Source: Collybiopsis luxurians FD-317 M1 (Eukaryota; Basidiomycota; Agaricomycetes; Agaricales; Omphalotaceae). Taken from it: DNA of 64,000 bases. Both the position numbers and the translations under genes were made by a program. Each line of letters opens with the position of its first letter. Position 1 is the first letter of the stretch. Location of the stretch: NCBI GenBank assembly GCA_000827265.1, contig KN834756.1:344178-408177 (forward strand), written 5' to 3'. The notes under the pieces were generated by a model. It was not told where the DNA came from. It saw only the letters and a list, made by a program, of their open reading frames with translations, and did not search any database. This document shows positions 44,554-56,050 of this stretch, in pieces.

Positions 44554-47500
44554 TCAAGTCAACCGTTTACAATAATCTGGGTTACCAACGGGATTGAGAG
44601 CCCAGTTGGGAAAGTCAACAACACGTCCCCCGGCTCCTCCGACCTACCAGTATACCATTCAGTTTTTGTAAGAATCGTGAATCAGTTGAAGAGAAAGAGT
44701 TTCTTACAGCAAAGCTATAGTATGACGATTAGTATTGCGTGAGTAGGCAAGGTGGGAACTTACGAGTACACGAAGACCATGACTTCGGTGCCTAAAAGAC
44801 AGTTGACGCGAATTTAGCGCAGTCAAAACATACGGAGCATACACACCTCCGTCAAGAGCAGCAGAAACCCTGTGAGGTCAAATCAAGTTAGCACCGACGA
44901 AGGAAACATCGGAACAAGAATCACTCACAAAAAGTTGTACTTCCGGAACCACCTAGGATGATACTTTCGTACGTAGTACTGACTAATTATGCACAGGAGG
45001 AAAGTCATAAAAATGGAAGAGTTTATGCCGCCTTTTAGTACAAAAGCCAAAAGTGTAAGTTCGTGAAATATTTTCCACACCAGGCGGTACTTATCTTACC
45101 TGAAAGGAATCCAATTTGAACACATATCATGGGTGTGATGACCGAGTTGAAACCCACGCTGGGCCATTTCTTGTGCAGGAACCAGAAGGGGATGGGTACG
45201 ATCAATCCAATCAGGATGGACATAGGGACAATCTGTGGCAGGCTTTTAGTAAAAGGTCCTTTGAAAATGACGAGATTGAAATCGCACCCCATAGCGACCC
45301 GACGGCCTATATAGCTCCTTTGCGAGGGCACCCCAAGAAATACTGTACAAGTATTACGGAGAAGTTATGATCAGTGAGATACATTCTTCGGCCTTAGCTA
45401 GCAGATACGTACGCATCACTAAAGGAGAGAAGAAAAAGTCAGCTCCATCTACATCTGACATACATGGTGCAGAAGTACCTGTTAAAGCTCTGAACTGCGG
45501 CTCCAGACCAAACGTTAGTCCCTTGTACGCTCAGGAGAATTTCACGGTTGCTCGCGATGACAATCTTCATGATGAGGTAGTTGAGAAGAGCTGGTGAAAC
45601 CGTTTTCGTCAGCACGATTCTATGTAGCTAGAAAATAGAATTCTTACCGCCAATAACGGCTCCGAGAGATTGCCTATAAATGGTCGTAAATCCAAATTAC
45701 AGATTATAACGCGAGAAACCGTACATCGTAAATGTAACTCGAGGTGGAAGTTTGGTGTATTGGCCTACACAGAGTGTGAGATCATCAATGATGGTCCACG
45801 CCAACAACTCACCCATCTTCAAATCCCGAGTCATTGAACGACCTTGCTCTGTCGAATTGTACGCGTAAAGCGTAAAGTACATATTTGCCTAAGTTGTGCA
45901 TATGCGCTTGAGTTCCTGCCACACAGAAAAAGGACGACGATAAACTAAACTTACACGAGGTTTTCCGGGAATGAGAGCTGCGCCGAGCATCTAGTTTCAA
46001 AGCACCAATTAGCATTTACACCTTGACCGAGTTGGGATATGGAAAAAGGTCGTTCGTACTCGGGCGATATCCTCGGTATTTGGAACGAAACTAAACGCGT
46101 TAGTGAGAAAGATAAGAGGGGGAGAGCTAGACGATTCATACCATAGGATAGCGTACAGAGCGGAAATAATCGGTAGGAAGAAGGCAGCGAAACCGACAGC
46201 TTTGATAGGACAGCGGCCCCTCAGGCTTAGTCACATCTGCTACTTTCAACAGAATCAACTCCTTACCGATGAAGAGTGCCCACCTAGTGGACGTCGAGTC
46301 AGACACGGTAAAACCTAAGCCGAACATGGTTCAAGTTTACTTACCAAGATAACTCGGAGTTGCCTGTATAATTAGTCGCCATCGCAATAGCCACTGACGA
46401 GACAAACATGGCCGTATACCACCAAAATGGTACTTCGTCGTATGCCTAAAGCGAAACATTAATAAAACCAACGGCAGGGTTCACTGAATGGGAAATAGCA
46501 CCTTCATCTTTTCATAATGGGCTGAACATACAGTGCATCAGTCAGTCATCAGCAAAGCAGGTAGGTTGATCCCACACACCGTCTTCGACAGCACCAGCCT
46601 GTTGGAAAAGCAATAGAAGAACAAAAGTATCTCAATCAATCACCTAGTTCACCGCATACATCCGTAGTAAAGAAAACTTCTAGACACGTACTCGAGCAGC
46701 CAACAATGCATTCCACAATTGTTCTCCGTTCCAAATGATGATATGAGTGACTATGATGAAAAAGAAAATAAATCAGGATTTGATTAGCCCCATCGACTCA
46801 TTTCTATAACAAAAGTACGAGCGCGTATACGCACTCGTAGCACCGAATGATAAACTCGTCCCAATCTTCGTCACCGTCTGGCTGGCGGCGTACCAAGGAA
46901 GTCCCACAACAGCTAGTTTTTCCTTGTTCAGCGTAAAATCATCGTTTAGGATCAGCGTCTGGTCGTATGTGGTGCCGTTTTCGAAGAACAGAAGCTGTAA
47001 AGGGGAAAGTTCGATGAGAATACTGTCTCTAGGAGAATGACGAATGGAGAATAGCAGAGAAAGTCGGGGGAAGGCCGAGGATGGCTTGGAGATGGTAAAA
47101 TGATTGAAGTATCAGAGGCGACGACTTACTTGGGACAAGAAAGGGAAGTTTTGAGCGCTACGTAGATCGAAAAGCAGTTAGCAAAGAACGTTTATGATAG
47201 GGTATGGAAGAAAATAACTTACTTCCAGTTATTATTTGCGTATACCGCAATAAAGCTTATACTGTGGAGGAAGACACTAGATCCAACACCATCCGACTGT
47301 AACAACTGGCGACTTACATGCAAATAACAATCCCCACATAGGACGACAATTGCGTCTGAAGAGGCTGGAATAGTGCACCGTAAGCTGATCCTCCACTCCC
47401 AACGTAATTCCAATCTAAAAAGTTACTTCAACATCAGCCCCAGTGTCTGTGATTACGAGCAGAAAGTTGTCACAAACGTACCGAAGCAAAAAGAAAAGAG

Positions 47501-49024
47501 ACCAAGGCCTAGATGTCAGTTAACATGAGCATCGTGAGTGCCGTGCAAAGAACGAAGAAGCACAAAGTACGGACCTTCATTACCAGCTGCACCTCCAAAA
47601 ATTCGCGTGACCCATGCACTATTTCTCCGGGCCAGACAGAATATGGAGAAGCCTGTGAGTAGTGGCGCAATGTACCTATACGAGCCGATAGCACATGAAC
47701 ATGGTCAAGTCAGTCAGCTGGACCACCGAGATTGTATCGGGATATGTACGTACTCCGGAATCCACTGCCAGAAAACTTTTGAAAGGAATCGTCAGTTGAC
47801 GGACGGGAAGCAGGAGCTTTGCGGGAGATGGGACACGGAACATGAAGCACGGAACTGGAAAGACGGCTCGAGGATCTAAAGGAAACGGAACTTACAGATG
47901 ACGATGAACAATGTCCAAAAGAATTTTACTCTCTTCTTTTGGAGTTTATTATCGTGTCCACGGTGAAGAACATCGAACATTTGAATTGTCGGCATCAAAT
48001 TGGGGAATACCATGCTCGTAGGGTATACTAAGAACCCACGCATCATCCCTGTACTTAAGATTAGCAACACACTCGACCGGCAGAAGGAGGGGTGAGAAGG
48101 GGGGAACACAACAAAGAATCAAACCCTCCCTCCCCATTCGAGTCAACTCACCTCCCAATCCATACCCCAACAGTTGACTACCCAACAAAGTGAATATCGC
48201 AATGGCCGGATTGAAAGTAACGTTGTAAAACAAGTCGTCCGCGGCGAAAATGTTGATGGCGAGAGCGCCGTGGGTAGCTGCAGCTGACATGATCACAATA
48301 CCTACATGCTCTTTGATGTTGAATCGTCCGGGATTGATGAACCTCCAGAACGGGGTGTCCGGGGTGGTGAGGAAGGGGTGGGGATTGTGCGGTCCGGGAA
48401 GGAGCTCTTCCATGATTTTGCCGAGGATGAAGGCGGCGGTTTGGAGGAAGAGTTGGCTGACATAGACTGTTTGAGGACGGAAGGCCTGGTTGAGATGGGA
48501 AAGGGAAAGATTGAGATTTGGGTGGAGATTGGGAGGATGGATGGATGTACTTACAAAGATCTCGCTTAGGACGGCACCGAAGCAGGATAGACCAAGAGAA
48601 AGAAACCAAAGACGAAAGGTCCAAACAGGAAGAGTTGGGTCATCCTTGAAGGGAAGAACAAATGTTTGTCTCTCACTATCGAACAGAGAAGATAAGGCTT
48701 ACCTCGAGAGAAATGAGTCGAAGACTCCAGTCGTTGGCGGTTTCTTGACCAACAATGTCAGATCTACATGGAATGTGCAGACTAGGGTAAGTACCTACCG
48801 ATAGGTCGTTCTTTACCGTCTGATCCAAGGTCAATTACGCGGAGGTCTTCGTAAACATCACCGATAAACGTTTCGTCGCCATTATAGGCCTTTCCGTCAT
48901 TGCCTACAAAAGGCCCTTCAGTTAGAACACCGTCCTTGATATCCGACGTCTTCTCGTCCGAGAAGGAGCTGCTATTCTTTCTGTCGTCCAATTTCGGCAG
49001 AGATTCCATAGCACTGAGAGCCAT
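44554..49024 (-). CDS. OPT-family oligopeptide transporter
   Basis: A many-exon gene starting MALSAMESLPKL at 49024. First exons by phase: 49024-48799, 48743-48703, 48644-48555, 48485-48152; about 20 in all, the last ending CKRLT-stop at 44554. Diagnostic OPT blocks in order: LRLISLEDDPTLPVWTFRLW, FGAVLSEIF then FRPQTVYVSQLF, INPGRFNIKEHVGIVIM, LLGYGLGG, RGFLVYPTSMVFPNLMP, FWQWIPEY, YIAPLLTGFSIFCLA, IFGGAAGNEG, VPMSILIGLIVPIPFWFLHK, VSAALDGG and GTEVMVFVYSFAVGGAGG. OPT proteins are plasma-membrane proton-coupled importers of short peptides, or of metal chelates. I saw no disruption, but not every junction was checked. A decayed partial copy lies at 38265-38870. Confidence 0.88.
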
Positions 49025-49787
49025 AGCTTGAGAGTAAAGGCTGTTGGTCTCCTGACGTATTCCTTGTATCTCTGAGTAGGTTGCCTTTTAAAAGAAATTG
49101 TGGGTTCCTGAAGATAAGAAGGAAGAAGCTTCCAAGCGGAAGCCAAACCAAAGAGAGAAAGGATGGGAGCGAATAGCGGACAAGATACTCATAATCCGAA
49201 GAGATAAGTGCTTCTATCTCGATTCTCTACGCCATGGAAAACTAGTGCATGTGCTCTCGGACCTGTAGCTGAATTTCGCAGTCCCGTAAGATAGGTCAGA
49301 CGATCTCTGTGGAGGGTTTACGAGGCTTGGCATGATAGTAGTAGAATCGCGAACGTCGTGTCTCTGCCAAAAAGACGAGAAACCTCAAAGTTTCGAGGCA
49401 GTCATGTCATTGATTATTGCCAATCGAGTCATTCTGCGTTCATTCAGATCACCAACAGTAGCGTAGCTTTAAAAGCAAGAGCAAGTAGTTAAGGTCCGTT
49501 ATGTAACTGTCAGAGCACCTCGACGTGCATTCGGCAGAGCTAATACTACGCCTATCTTATTCGGAGCCAACTAGGAGGAATTAATAGCCATTCAAGGTAA
49601 CTTTTAATCTAATCAAAACACGTGCTTGATAAGATAAGATAAGCCATCGGCTTCTAATCAGCCGGAACCATTTTCAGGATCGTCCGACGCATGCTGCAAC
49701 TCGAAATCAAATGCCACTCGGGTCTTGAAAAATATCAACATCCAGCGTCTTTCTTGGTTTTGAACCACGACGTCGACCACTTACACT
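49025..49787. promoter_or_regulatory. Divergent promoter with GATAAG cluster
   Basis: The region separates the OPT gene (minus) from the 453-aa gene (plus). Three abutting GATAA repeats (GATAAGATAAGATAAG, 49628-49643) lie about 145 bp upstream of the plus-strand start, and a further GATAAG is at 49203-49208. GATAAG is the site of fungal GATA factors that control nitrogen-source genes, and peptide transporters are typical targets, so nitrogen control of OPT is a reasonable inference. Confidence 0.55.
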
Positions 49788-51149
49788 ATGGACTCGCCGT
49801 CTTGGACAGACGCTTTCCATTCAGCCTTTACCTCCTGTCTTCATTGCTTCAAGGCTCCTTCCAGCGACAGTGATGCTGAATCTCTCCATAATAACTCTCG
49901 CAGCAATCGTCCCCCGAGGCACTTAGAATCTTTACTAGCTGAACCTGTGGATACGGATACAGAAGCAGAAACTGTTTCTCTTCATTCGAATATTGGAGAT
50001 AGCGGCAACCGTCGACAGAGGACAAAGAAGAATAAGAAGAACAATAGCAGGAATATAACCCTGTTTGGCTTCGATCTGTTTGGAAAACGGTCGACGACGG
50101 GGCCTATCCATCTGTCAGAAGACGAAGACGAAGAAGGGGGATATCATCGCCGCTCGAGGCGGCGTCCGAGTCGGAGCTCCTCGCTTACGTTTGACAGCAA
50201 CATGTCCGATGCGGCACCGTTGGATTCTGCGGCTATTGGGGAGCGGGTCATAGAGGAAGAAGAGCTGAGGGCTGCGAAGGAAAGGGAAAGAGAAGAGCGG
50301 AAACGAAAAAGGAAGGACCGGAAGGAAATGAAGAGGCTTGCTCAGGCTCTTGTGCAGGACGGGTCTGCGGGCGATTTCGAGGGGTTCCAAGGAAGCGGGG
50401 ATAATTATCCCAATATCCCTTCACCATTCCAGCACGCGATGTATTTACCAAACACATCGGAAGACTTTGGTCCCTTCCAAAACGGGGTTGCTCCTCCAGT
50501 TCCTGCTCCGATGCCGCAGAACGACGACGACGACGCAGACTTTGACGGAGGTTTGTATGCCTCTAGGAAACCACAGGATGGCAGCTCAGTCAGCGGCGGA
50601 GGCTCAGATTCTCGTCGTTCTCCCGGAGGAACCTCCGCTTCCCGCTCAGACTACTCCAATAGCCGTCCTAGTCCCGTCCCTAGTCCTCTTGCCACCGACC
50701 TTATCTCTCCCACTCACCACCATCACACCGTACTCGAGCCTCAACTCGAGCCCAAGAAGAAGAAAAAATCCAAAAAATCCTCTTCCTCTTCCGCCACTTC
50801 ATCCTCCAAAACCAAATCATCGAGTAAATCCCGCTCATCCGCCTCAGCCACATCATCCGACCAAACACCCTCTCTGGCGTCTCCCATTTCGACGGCGAGC
50901 CCTGTGCTGTCTTCAGATGGCGCTGCTGCGCCGTCGCCGTTGAGCGAAAGGTTCCCTGAGGAGAATAGGAAAAAGCCGACTCCTATGATGGATTTCGAAG
51001 GCATGCAAGGGTTCGGTGCGGAGGAACGGGGCTTCCCGAGTCCTGGATTAGGATTCGGGAATACTGGTAGCGGAATGGGTATGGGTGGGCTGGGAACGCC
51101 GAGGAATAACATTGCGAGGGGCGGGGCGTTCCTCGCTACTCGTGATTAA
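49788..51149 (+). CDS. Conserved-looking hypothetical protein, low-complexity
   Basis: A single 453-aa open frame without introns. The N-terminus (MDSPSWTDAFHSAF then CLHCF) looks like a short conserved, possibly lipid-modified segment. It is followed by acidic and basic patches (SEDEDEEGG; KEREREERKRKRKDRKEMKR, a likely coiled coil or nuclear signal). A Ser/Pro-rich region with poly-Lys/poly-Ser (KKKKKSKKSSSSS) follows, and then a Gly-rich C-terminus (FGNTGSGMGMGGLG). The upstream Met at 49691 is in another frame. I do not recognise a family or function. The region is long and GC-rich, and codon use is even along it, so I believe it is real. It is divergent from the OPT gene. Confidence 0.75.
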   Translation: MDSPSWTDAFHSAFTSCLHCFKAPSSDSDAESLHNNSRSNRPPRHLESLLAEPVDTDTEAETVSLHSNIGDSGNRRQRTKKNKKNNSRNITLFGFDLFGKRSTTGPIHLSEDEDEEGGYHRRSRRRPSRSSSLTFDSNMSDAAPLDSAAIGERVIEEEELRAAKEREREERKRKRKDRKEMKRLAQALVQDGSAGDFEGFQGSGDNYPNIPSPFQHAMYLPNTSEDFGPFQNGVAPPVPAPMPQNDDDDADFDGGLYASRKPQDGSSVSGGGSDSRRSPGGTSASRSDYSNSRPSPVPSPLATDLISPTHHHHTVLEPQLEPKKKKKSKKSSSSSATSSSKTKSSSKSRSSASATSSDQTPSLASPISTASPVLSSDGAAAPSPLSERFPEENRKKPTPMMDFEGMQGFGAEERGFPSPGLGFGNTGSGMGMGGLGTPRNNIARGGAFLATRD

Positions 51150-51598
51150 TGGTAGGAATGGATTTTTTGGTTACTTAAAATGCTTTCTTTTTTACATTTA
51201 CTGACCTACATAGACATTTAAGCTGATCTTCATCGATGACGATGACGACAACGACGATCTTTTTTCTTCGCTTTTTGCTACGTTGCATTTTCGATTTTCG
51301 TGTTGTTTGTATACCCGTACTCGTACAAGTTGTGTGCTTGCGGAGCGTTTGGTGTAATGCTATACATAATATGGCCTTTCAATTGATTGAGCATATCGAT
51401 TCTATGTTGATCATATCTAGGTCCAGGAAACACAAATCTATGGAATCCAAGAGACGACTTCCATTTGAGTCGAATCGTACGGTGTTGAGAAGAAGGTATT
51501 CTACGATGTTACGAGTTCTGAAGTTTCTCGTCAGTATCATCTCTGCCAGTCGCTTTCCTTTGAATAAATACAGTAATAACAATGAACCATTGGATCCG
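51150..51598. other. Convergent 3' region, no gene
   Basis: Space between the stops of the 453-aa gene (51149) and the following minus-strand gene (51599). A plus-strand frame overlapping it (51236-51733) looks like an artefact. Only 3' flanks are expected here. Confidence 0.5.
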
Positions 51599-52363
51599 TT
51601 ACAAGCAAAGTTTCGTCGGTCCAGCAACGAAAAGAATGTCGAAAGATATAACAGTAACTGGGCGGAATCTCGGATCGTCATTAGCTATATCGATATTGTT
51701 GGATGGGTCACTTCCCGAATTCTCAACGAGTGACTCGAAGCCCTCCATCTCCATTTCAATCTCCATCACCTCGTCCGACTCGGACACATCTTGACTCTCT
51801 AGGTCTGAGTCCATGGAATCCGACCGTCTAGATATCTGTGTCGGACTAGCAGGGTCGTGCCGTTTCATCCATTCGGTCCAAGCCAAGACCAGTGAGGATC
51901 TAATATACATAAGCCAACTGAACGAGGAAACTGGGAGAAGAGATTGAAACTTACATGAGCGTCATCATAGCTCCCACCACACTGACTACGAAAACAGGAA
52001 CAGAGGAATACTTGCGACCGAGGATTAGTCCAGCAAGGCTTATCCCAAAGACGATGAAAGCGAAGAGCAACTTGACACGGAGTTTCAGAGGGAGTGCGAG
52101 TGTGATGGAATCGAAAGCCAAAATGCCTGACGATGGGGAAGTATCTTCAGGCCTTTGGTAGGGATCTGACGTAAAGGATGGGAGATTGGAAAAGTGGTTT
52201 GCGCCGGAGACTGGAAAGTAATAGAATCGTTTGGGTTAGATATGTACCAGGAGGGGTTTAATTACTTACAATTTTCAACACTTCGACCATGAAGAACCCT
52301 CGTTCTACCTGGAAGACGAGGATGTAGGAATGCCGGATTAGGATCGGTAATGGGCTGTTGCAT
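51599..52363 (-). CDS. Small membrane protein, two predicted TM segments
   Basis: Exons 52363-52270, 52210-51955 and 51899-51599 (introns GTAAGT...CCAG and GTAAGT...TTAG) keep phase and give 216 aa. Exon 1 reads MQQPITDPNPAFLHPRL. Exon 2 holds two hydrophobic helices, LLFAFIVFGISLAGLIL and VPVFVVSVVGAMMTLM, running into ISSLVLAWTEWM in exon 3. The tail is acidic (DSDLESQDVSESDEVMEIE). I do not recognise the family. An alternative is an earlier stop if exon 3 is misjoined, but all three borders are canonical. Confidence 0.65.
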
Positions 52364-52398
52364 CGTGTGTATAGCCTTCAAAGAACGAAACTGGGGCT

Positions 52399-52424
52399 AG
52401 AGAGAGAGAGCGAGAGAGAGCGAG
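52399..52424. repeat. GA/CT-rich tract in the 5' flank of the small membrane-protein gene
   Basis: An (AG)n tract, AGAGAGAGAGCGAGAGAGAG, reads as a CT-rich stretch on the coding (minus) strand about 36-60 bp upstream of the start. CT-rich core promoters are common in fungi, so it may mark transcription initiation. Confidence 0.45.
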
Positions 52425-52429
52425 CTACT

Positions 52430-53740
52430 CTAGAGAGAAATTGGATGGGGGACTGCAAAGCCAGTTGCTTAAAGTAAGTACTACCCCGCATATTTAAGAA
52501 CTCCAGGATTCCGAAGTCGTTCTAGCTGGTTACTTTCCTTTACTAAAGTGCATGCGCCCATGGGCTATGCATGCTCCAAGGTGTCATGTATAGAAAGAGA
52601 CAGAAGCAATGTACCGGTGAATCAGAGCATGTTGACAAGTTGCTGTTGAGCACGTTGAGTAGAGAGCTTTGTAGCAACAAGGATTGTCGACGGAACAACA
52701 ACCTAAAGTGCCCGATTTGATAGATTTAATGTCTGGACCGAAATACCGAATACAAACACTGTAGAGGATAGGCTGTTCTCCTACGGCATTCCGTTCCAGT
52801 GAGCCGTGTACTATACAGTACACCTGGACCGGAATACCGAATGTGAATCGCATCGTCAGCTGCAGTGAGTGACAGCTATCAAAAGCTCTTTGAAAACATA
52901 GCCAGATCGACGAAGAGCTCCGGCGATATCAGAGTCCAGTAGTGCTACGGCACGAAGATCCGCGTTTGAACCACAACCACAATCACAACTTCACCGAGAA
53001 AAGCATAGTTCAAGTCTTTCCACCGCAACAGTCCCTTCTTGAGCACCTTTGTCCCATCTCTCATGTGATGCTAATGTGACTCTCATCGCTCTAGTGTTCC
53101 AAGTTCGTTAATATAAATGTAAGAGATTAGACAAATTGCGTTCACTCGTATTACAGCTCGTCAAGAAAACCTAGGACAAGTTTTTAGAAATGACATATAA
53201 TTGCCAGCTGATCATCTGTTTGCAAGTTGTCTGGGACAACTTGATTTGGATAAGTGGTTAATCTGAGCTGACCAATGTCTGCTGATCAACCTCTAATACT
53301 ATGTTCTGAGTTGGCTCCATAGGATTGGATCTTCCTGCATGCAGTTACAACTTCAGAATTTCAATTATGATATAATAGAATGATAACTGCACTGTATCTA
53401 ATATTCAAATGTGAGTAATCAATATTATGAGACTAATATAAAATTTTCTGTCAAGGATCAGGAATGGAAACCACCACCACAAAAACTCGGCATTCCATTA
53501 CATTCCATGCACTCATAAACACATTCTCATTGACCTCTGGTGCTTCAAGACTAGATTATAGAGCCAAAAAGTTGTAAAATAGAGCATAAGTATTCCAGCA
53601 CAGGGCACAAAAGAAGGGGAGATTTTTCAATGGTAAGTTATTAGTCTGTCAGTCTACCTCTCTCACAAGATGTTTACAGAGAAGCCAGTGACTAATGAGA
53701 TAATTTTGTCTCCAGATAGATGGGTTGGAGTGCTATTAGT
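52430..53740. other. Intergenic, then CpG-depleted tract
   Basis: I see no gene. A local repeat, ACCGGAATACCGAATG against ACCGAAATACCGAATAC (near 52830 and 52738), is minor. From about 53,280 onward CG dinucleotides almost vanish, as in the other decayed transposon tracts, leading into the MULE relic. Confidence 0.45.
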
Positions 53741-53745
53741 ATTGT

Positions 53746-55465
53746 TCAGTGGGATGGAAAATACTGATGTAGATGACGGCGCCACATCTGCAGCAATAGA
53801 GAGCGGTATTCAAGTGGACAGAATTCTGGTAAGTCACTTTTGACATCCTTGAGAGAAGGCAGAGCTGGCCAGACAGTGGTTCTAATTTCTCCATCTTTCA
53901 GGATGAAAAGAGGAGCTCGGCAATGCTGAGTGAGTGGGGGAGACTGTGAGGAAGTCATTTTAGGATGGGATACAGATATAGTTTCTACTTCCATGGTCTT
54001 GAGATTGATCTTCATTTTCAGTGTTTCCGCTGCTTCTGGGACCTCGGCATTGGAAAGATGAACCTCATCTTCCACAGCACCCATAGTTACACCCTACGCC
54101 AAGGTTGGATCAATGAAATCAAATTGACAATGAGCTATGCAAGGGTCATAGTAGGTAGCAGGAGGTCTGTTTTTGCCTAGTCATTTTTCAAGATATTCAA
54201 TTCCATGCCAATAACATAGTTGGTATTTTGCATGTGGGATTTCAATGCAAAAAAACATTGATTTTGGTAACATCTTTATCACTGAGTGAAAACTTGATGT
54301 TCAGGCATCATTTTGCCAGCCAGGAAATGAAGTCGCACAGCAGTAACTCCTTTGTTCCCTCATCTGCAGCCTCAGTTAAGGTATTGAGCTGAAGGTAAGT
54401 GGTAAGGCCTGCCCATTTAACTCTCCAACAACAGCAAAGAGCTCATAGCAAAGGGCATTTGTTTTCCCTGTTCCATGTTGTGAGTCTTAGCGTTTCATTT
54501 AATTTAGCTTTGAACTGACACATCGAGTCCATCAGGATCTCCTCAATTTTTGACCATATACTATCCAGGACCTCTATGAGGGCAAAAGCAATACTTGATG
54601 CACCATCATGCTGAGTAATTGGTATGATCTCAATCTTTTCCTGGTCGAAGTGCTGAAGTAACTTTAGAACAGACTTGACTTGATCGTCATTGAGACACCA
54701 ATGAGTTTTGGTGATGCGCATCCATTCATTTTGAATCTGCTTCTCAGTGAGCTCCGTATCAGGATTCTGTCAGAGAATGTAGTCCTAGATCTGACAAACT
54801 TGAACATTAATGTATTTTAGTGTTGAGAGCTGCACAAATTACCTTCGAGGGTGGGTGATCCTACATACTTTTTATCGGTCTGCTGGGGAGATGCAGATAT
54901 TGACGTAATGAGGATGGACTTTGTGGACCAGGTGAATACATACTTCCTCAGGAAAGCCTTCCCCCATCGTGATGTGAAGCCATCCTCCACAGGGATAGCG
55001 CTGCATTGTATTGCGTAAACACTGTTTGTTGACATCCGCATGAACTTTTGAATTGGTTGCTTGTTCGGCATTGAACTGGGCACAAAAAAATTGGAAGGTC
55101 TTGATGTTCTAGTCCGTTTTACTTTGTGAGTTGTTTTATAGCTAAATTCTGCGAGTACATATTTTAGTGATTGAATTATGAACTTACATGAAGCGAAATT
55201 CAGTCACAGTCCAGATTGTCTGCGCTATCTGACGCGCTACCACACCGACTTTGAGTTTCTCTTCATCGTCATTGTCTTCTCCTTCCTCCATCTCAAACCC
55301 ATTCTCCTCTTTCTGCTCCCCAATGTCTGACTCCATCTCAAAACAGAGTTGCTCCAGATCAACGACATAATTGAGGTCAATGGATGTCCCTTTTGCCTGG
55401 CCAAGAATTTCCGTGAACTCACACCAGTTCACATTTTTCTGGACTTCTGGATCCTTGTTGGCCAC
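53746..55465 (-). pseudogene. Relic of a MULE-type transposase
   Basis: On the minus strand a shuffled but collinear set of transposase segments can be read. N-terminal WTVTEFRFM (near 55190) is followed by a DNA-binding-like part with NTMQRYPCGGWLHIT (near 54980) and HKVHPHYVNICI (near 54900). Next is the catalytic-core start NDDQVKSVLKLLQHF with GASSIAFALIEVLDSIW and EEILMDSMCQFKAKLNE (54490-54700). Then come YELFAVVGELNGQALPLTYL (near 54385-54445) and a later ALPSLKDVKSDLPEFCP...LLLQMWRRHLHQYFP (53750-53870). This order fits Agaricomycete MULE transposases. Stops, frameshifts and loss of the catalytic Asp context (MDSMCQFKAK where MDSTFKTN is usual) show it is dead. The C-terminal part is missing. 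Confidence 0.75.
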
Positions 55466-55469
55466 AGTT

Positions 55470-56050
55470 GGTTTTCCTTATTGTTTGATGTGTCGCCTTC
55501 ATGGCTTTCTTTGCAGTTGCCTTGTCGCGTGCATGGCATGTATGACATTTTTGAGATAAGTCAAATTCTCTTTCTGGCGAAATGTCGCGACTTTTCCGGT
55601 ATATTTACAATGCGAGCACTTCCAGATGCTGTCTGGATCTATCCAATGTTAGAAATAGGTAATAACACTTGAGTTTGCCATACCTTCCATCGGCGTCGAG
55701 AATGTGGGAGCCCTAGCTGGGCATTTTTTCTAGCGCCGAACTCATTGTTTTTGGTCATAGAGGGTTCCTTCAAAGCACTTTTGGTGTATTTTAGTTATTA
55801 ATTTTATAAAGTAAAACTAAATCTACTTTACAATGTCAGTTTCCTATGTACAGTATTCGAGTTGTGCAACGCGACAAAAGCCAAGTCAGTTGGCCGCGGA
55901 AATGGCGTCAGGGACTCACGTAACTAATCACGTAATTTGCCAGATTTGGGGGGGTCCTTTACACCTTTTAACTTTAACACGAACAGGTCATGTTCATCCT
56001 ATCTCTGCTTGTTCTTTACTTCCGTGTACCGGCTTTCCTCCTCCTCCAGT
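55470..56050. other. Upstream region of the kinase-like gene
   Basis: No gene is supported. The area from 55,680 on regains CG dinucleotides and likely holds the promoter. A run of Gs (about 55948-55954, TTTGGGGGGGT) precedes the start at 56051. An in-frame Met at 55937 would add 38 residues of no recognisable character. Confidence 0.4.

Noticed and set aside
50338..51112. Long alternative frames within the 453-aa gene (201 aa plus, 123 aa minus)
   Set aside because: They are Pro/Ser or acidic low-complexity shadows of the main frame caused by biased composition.
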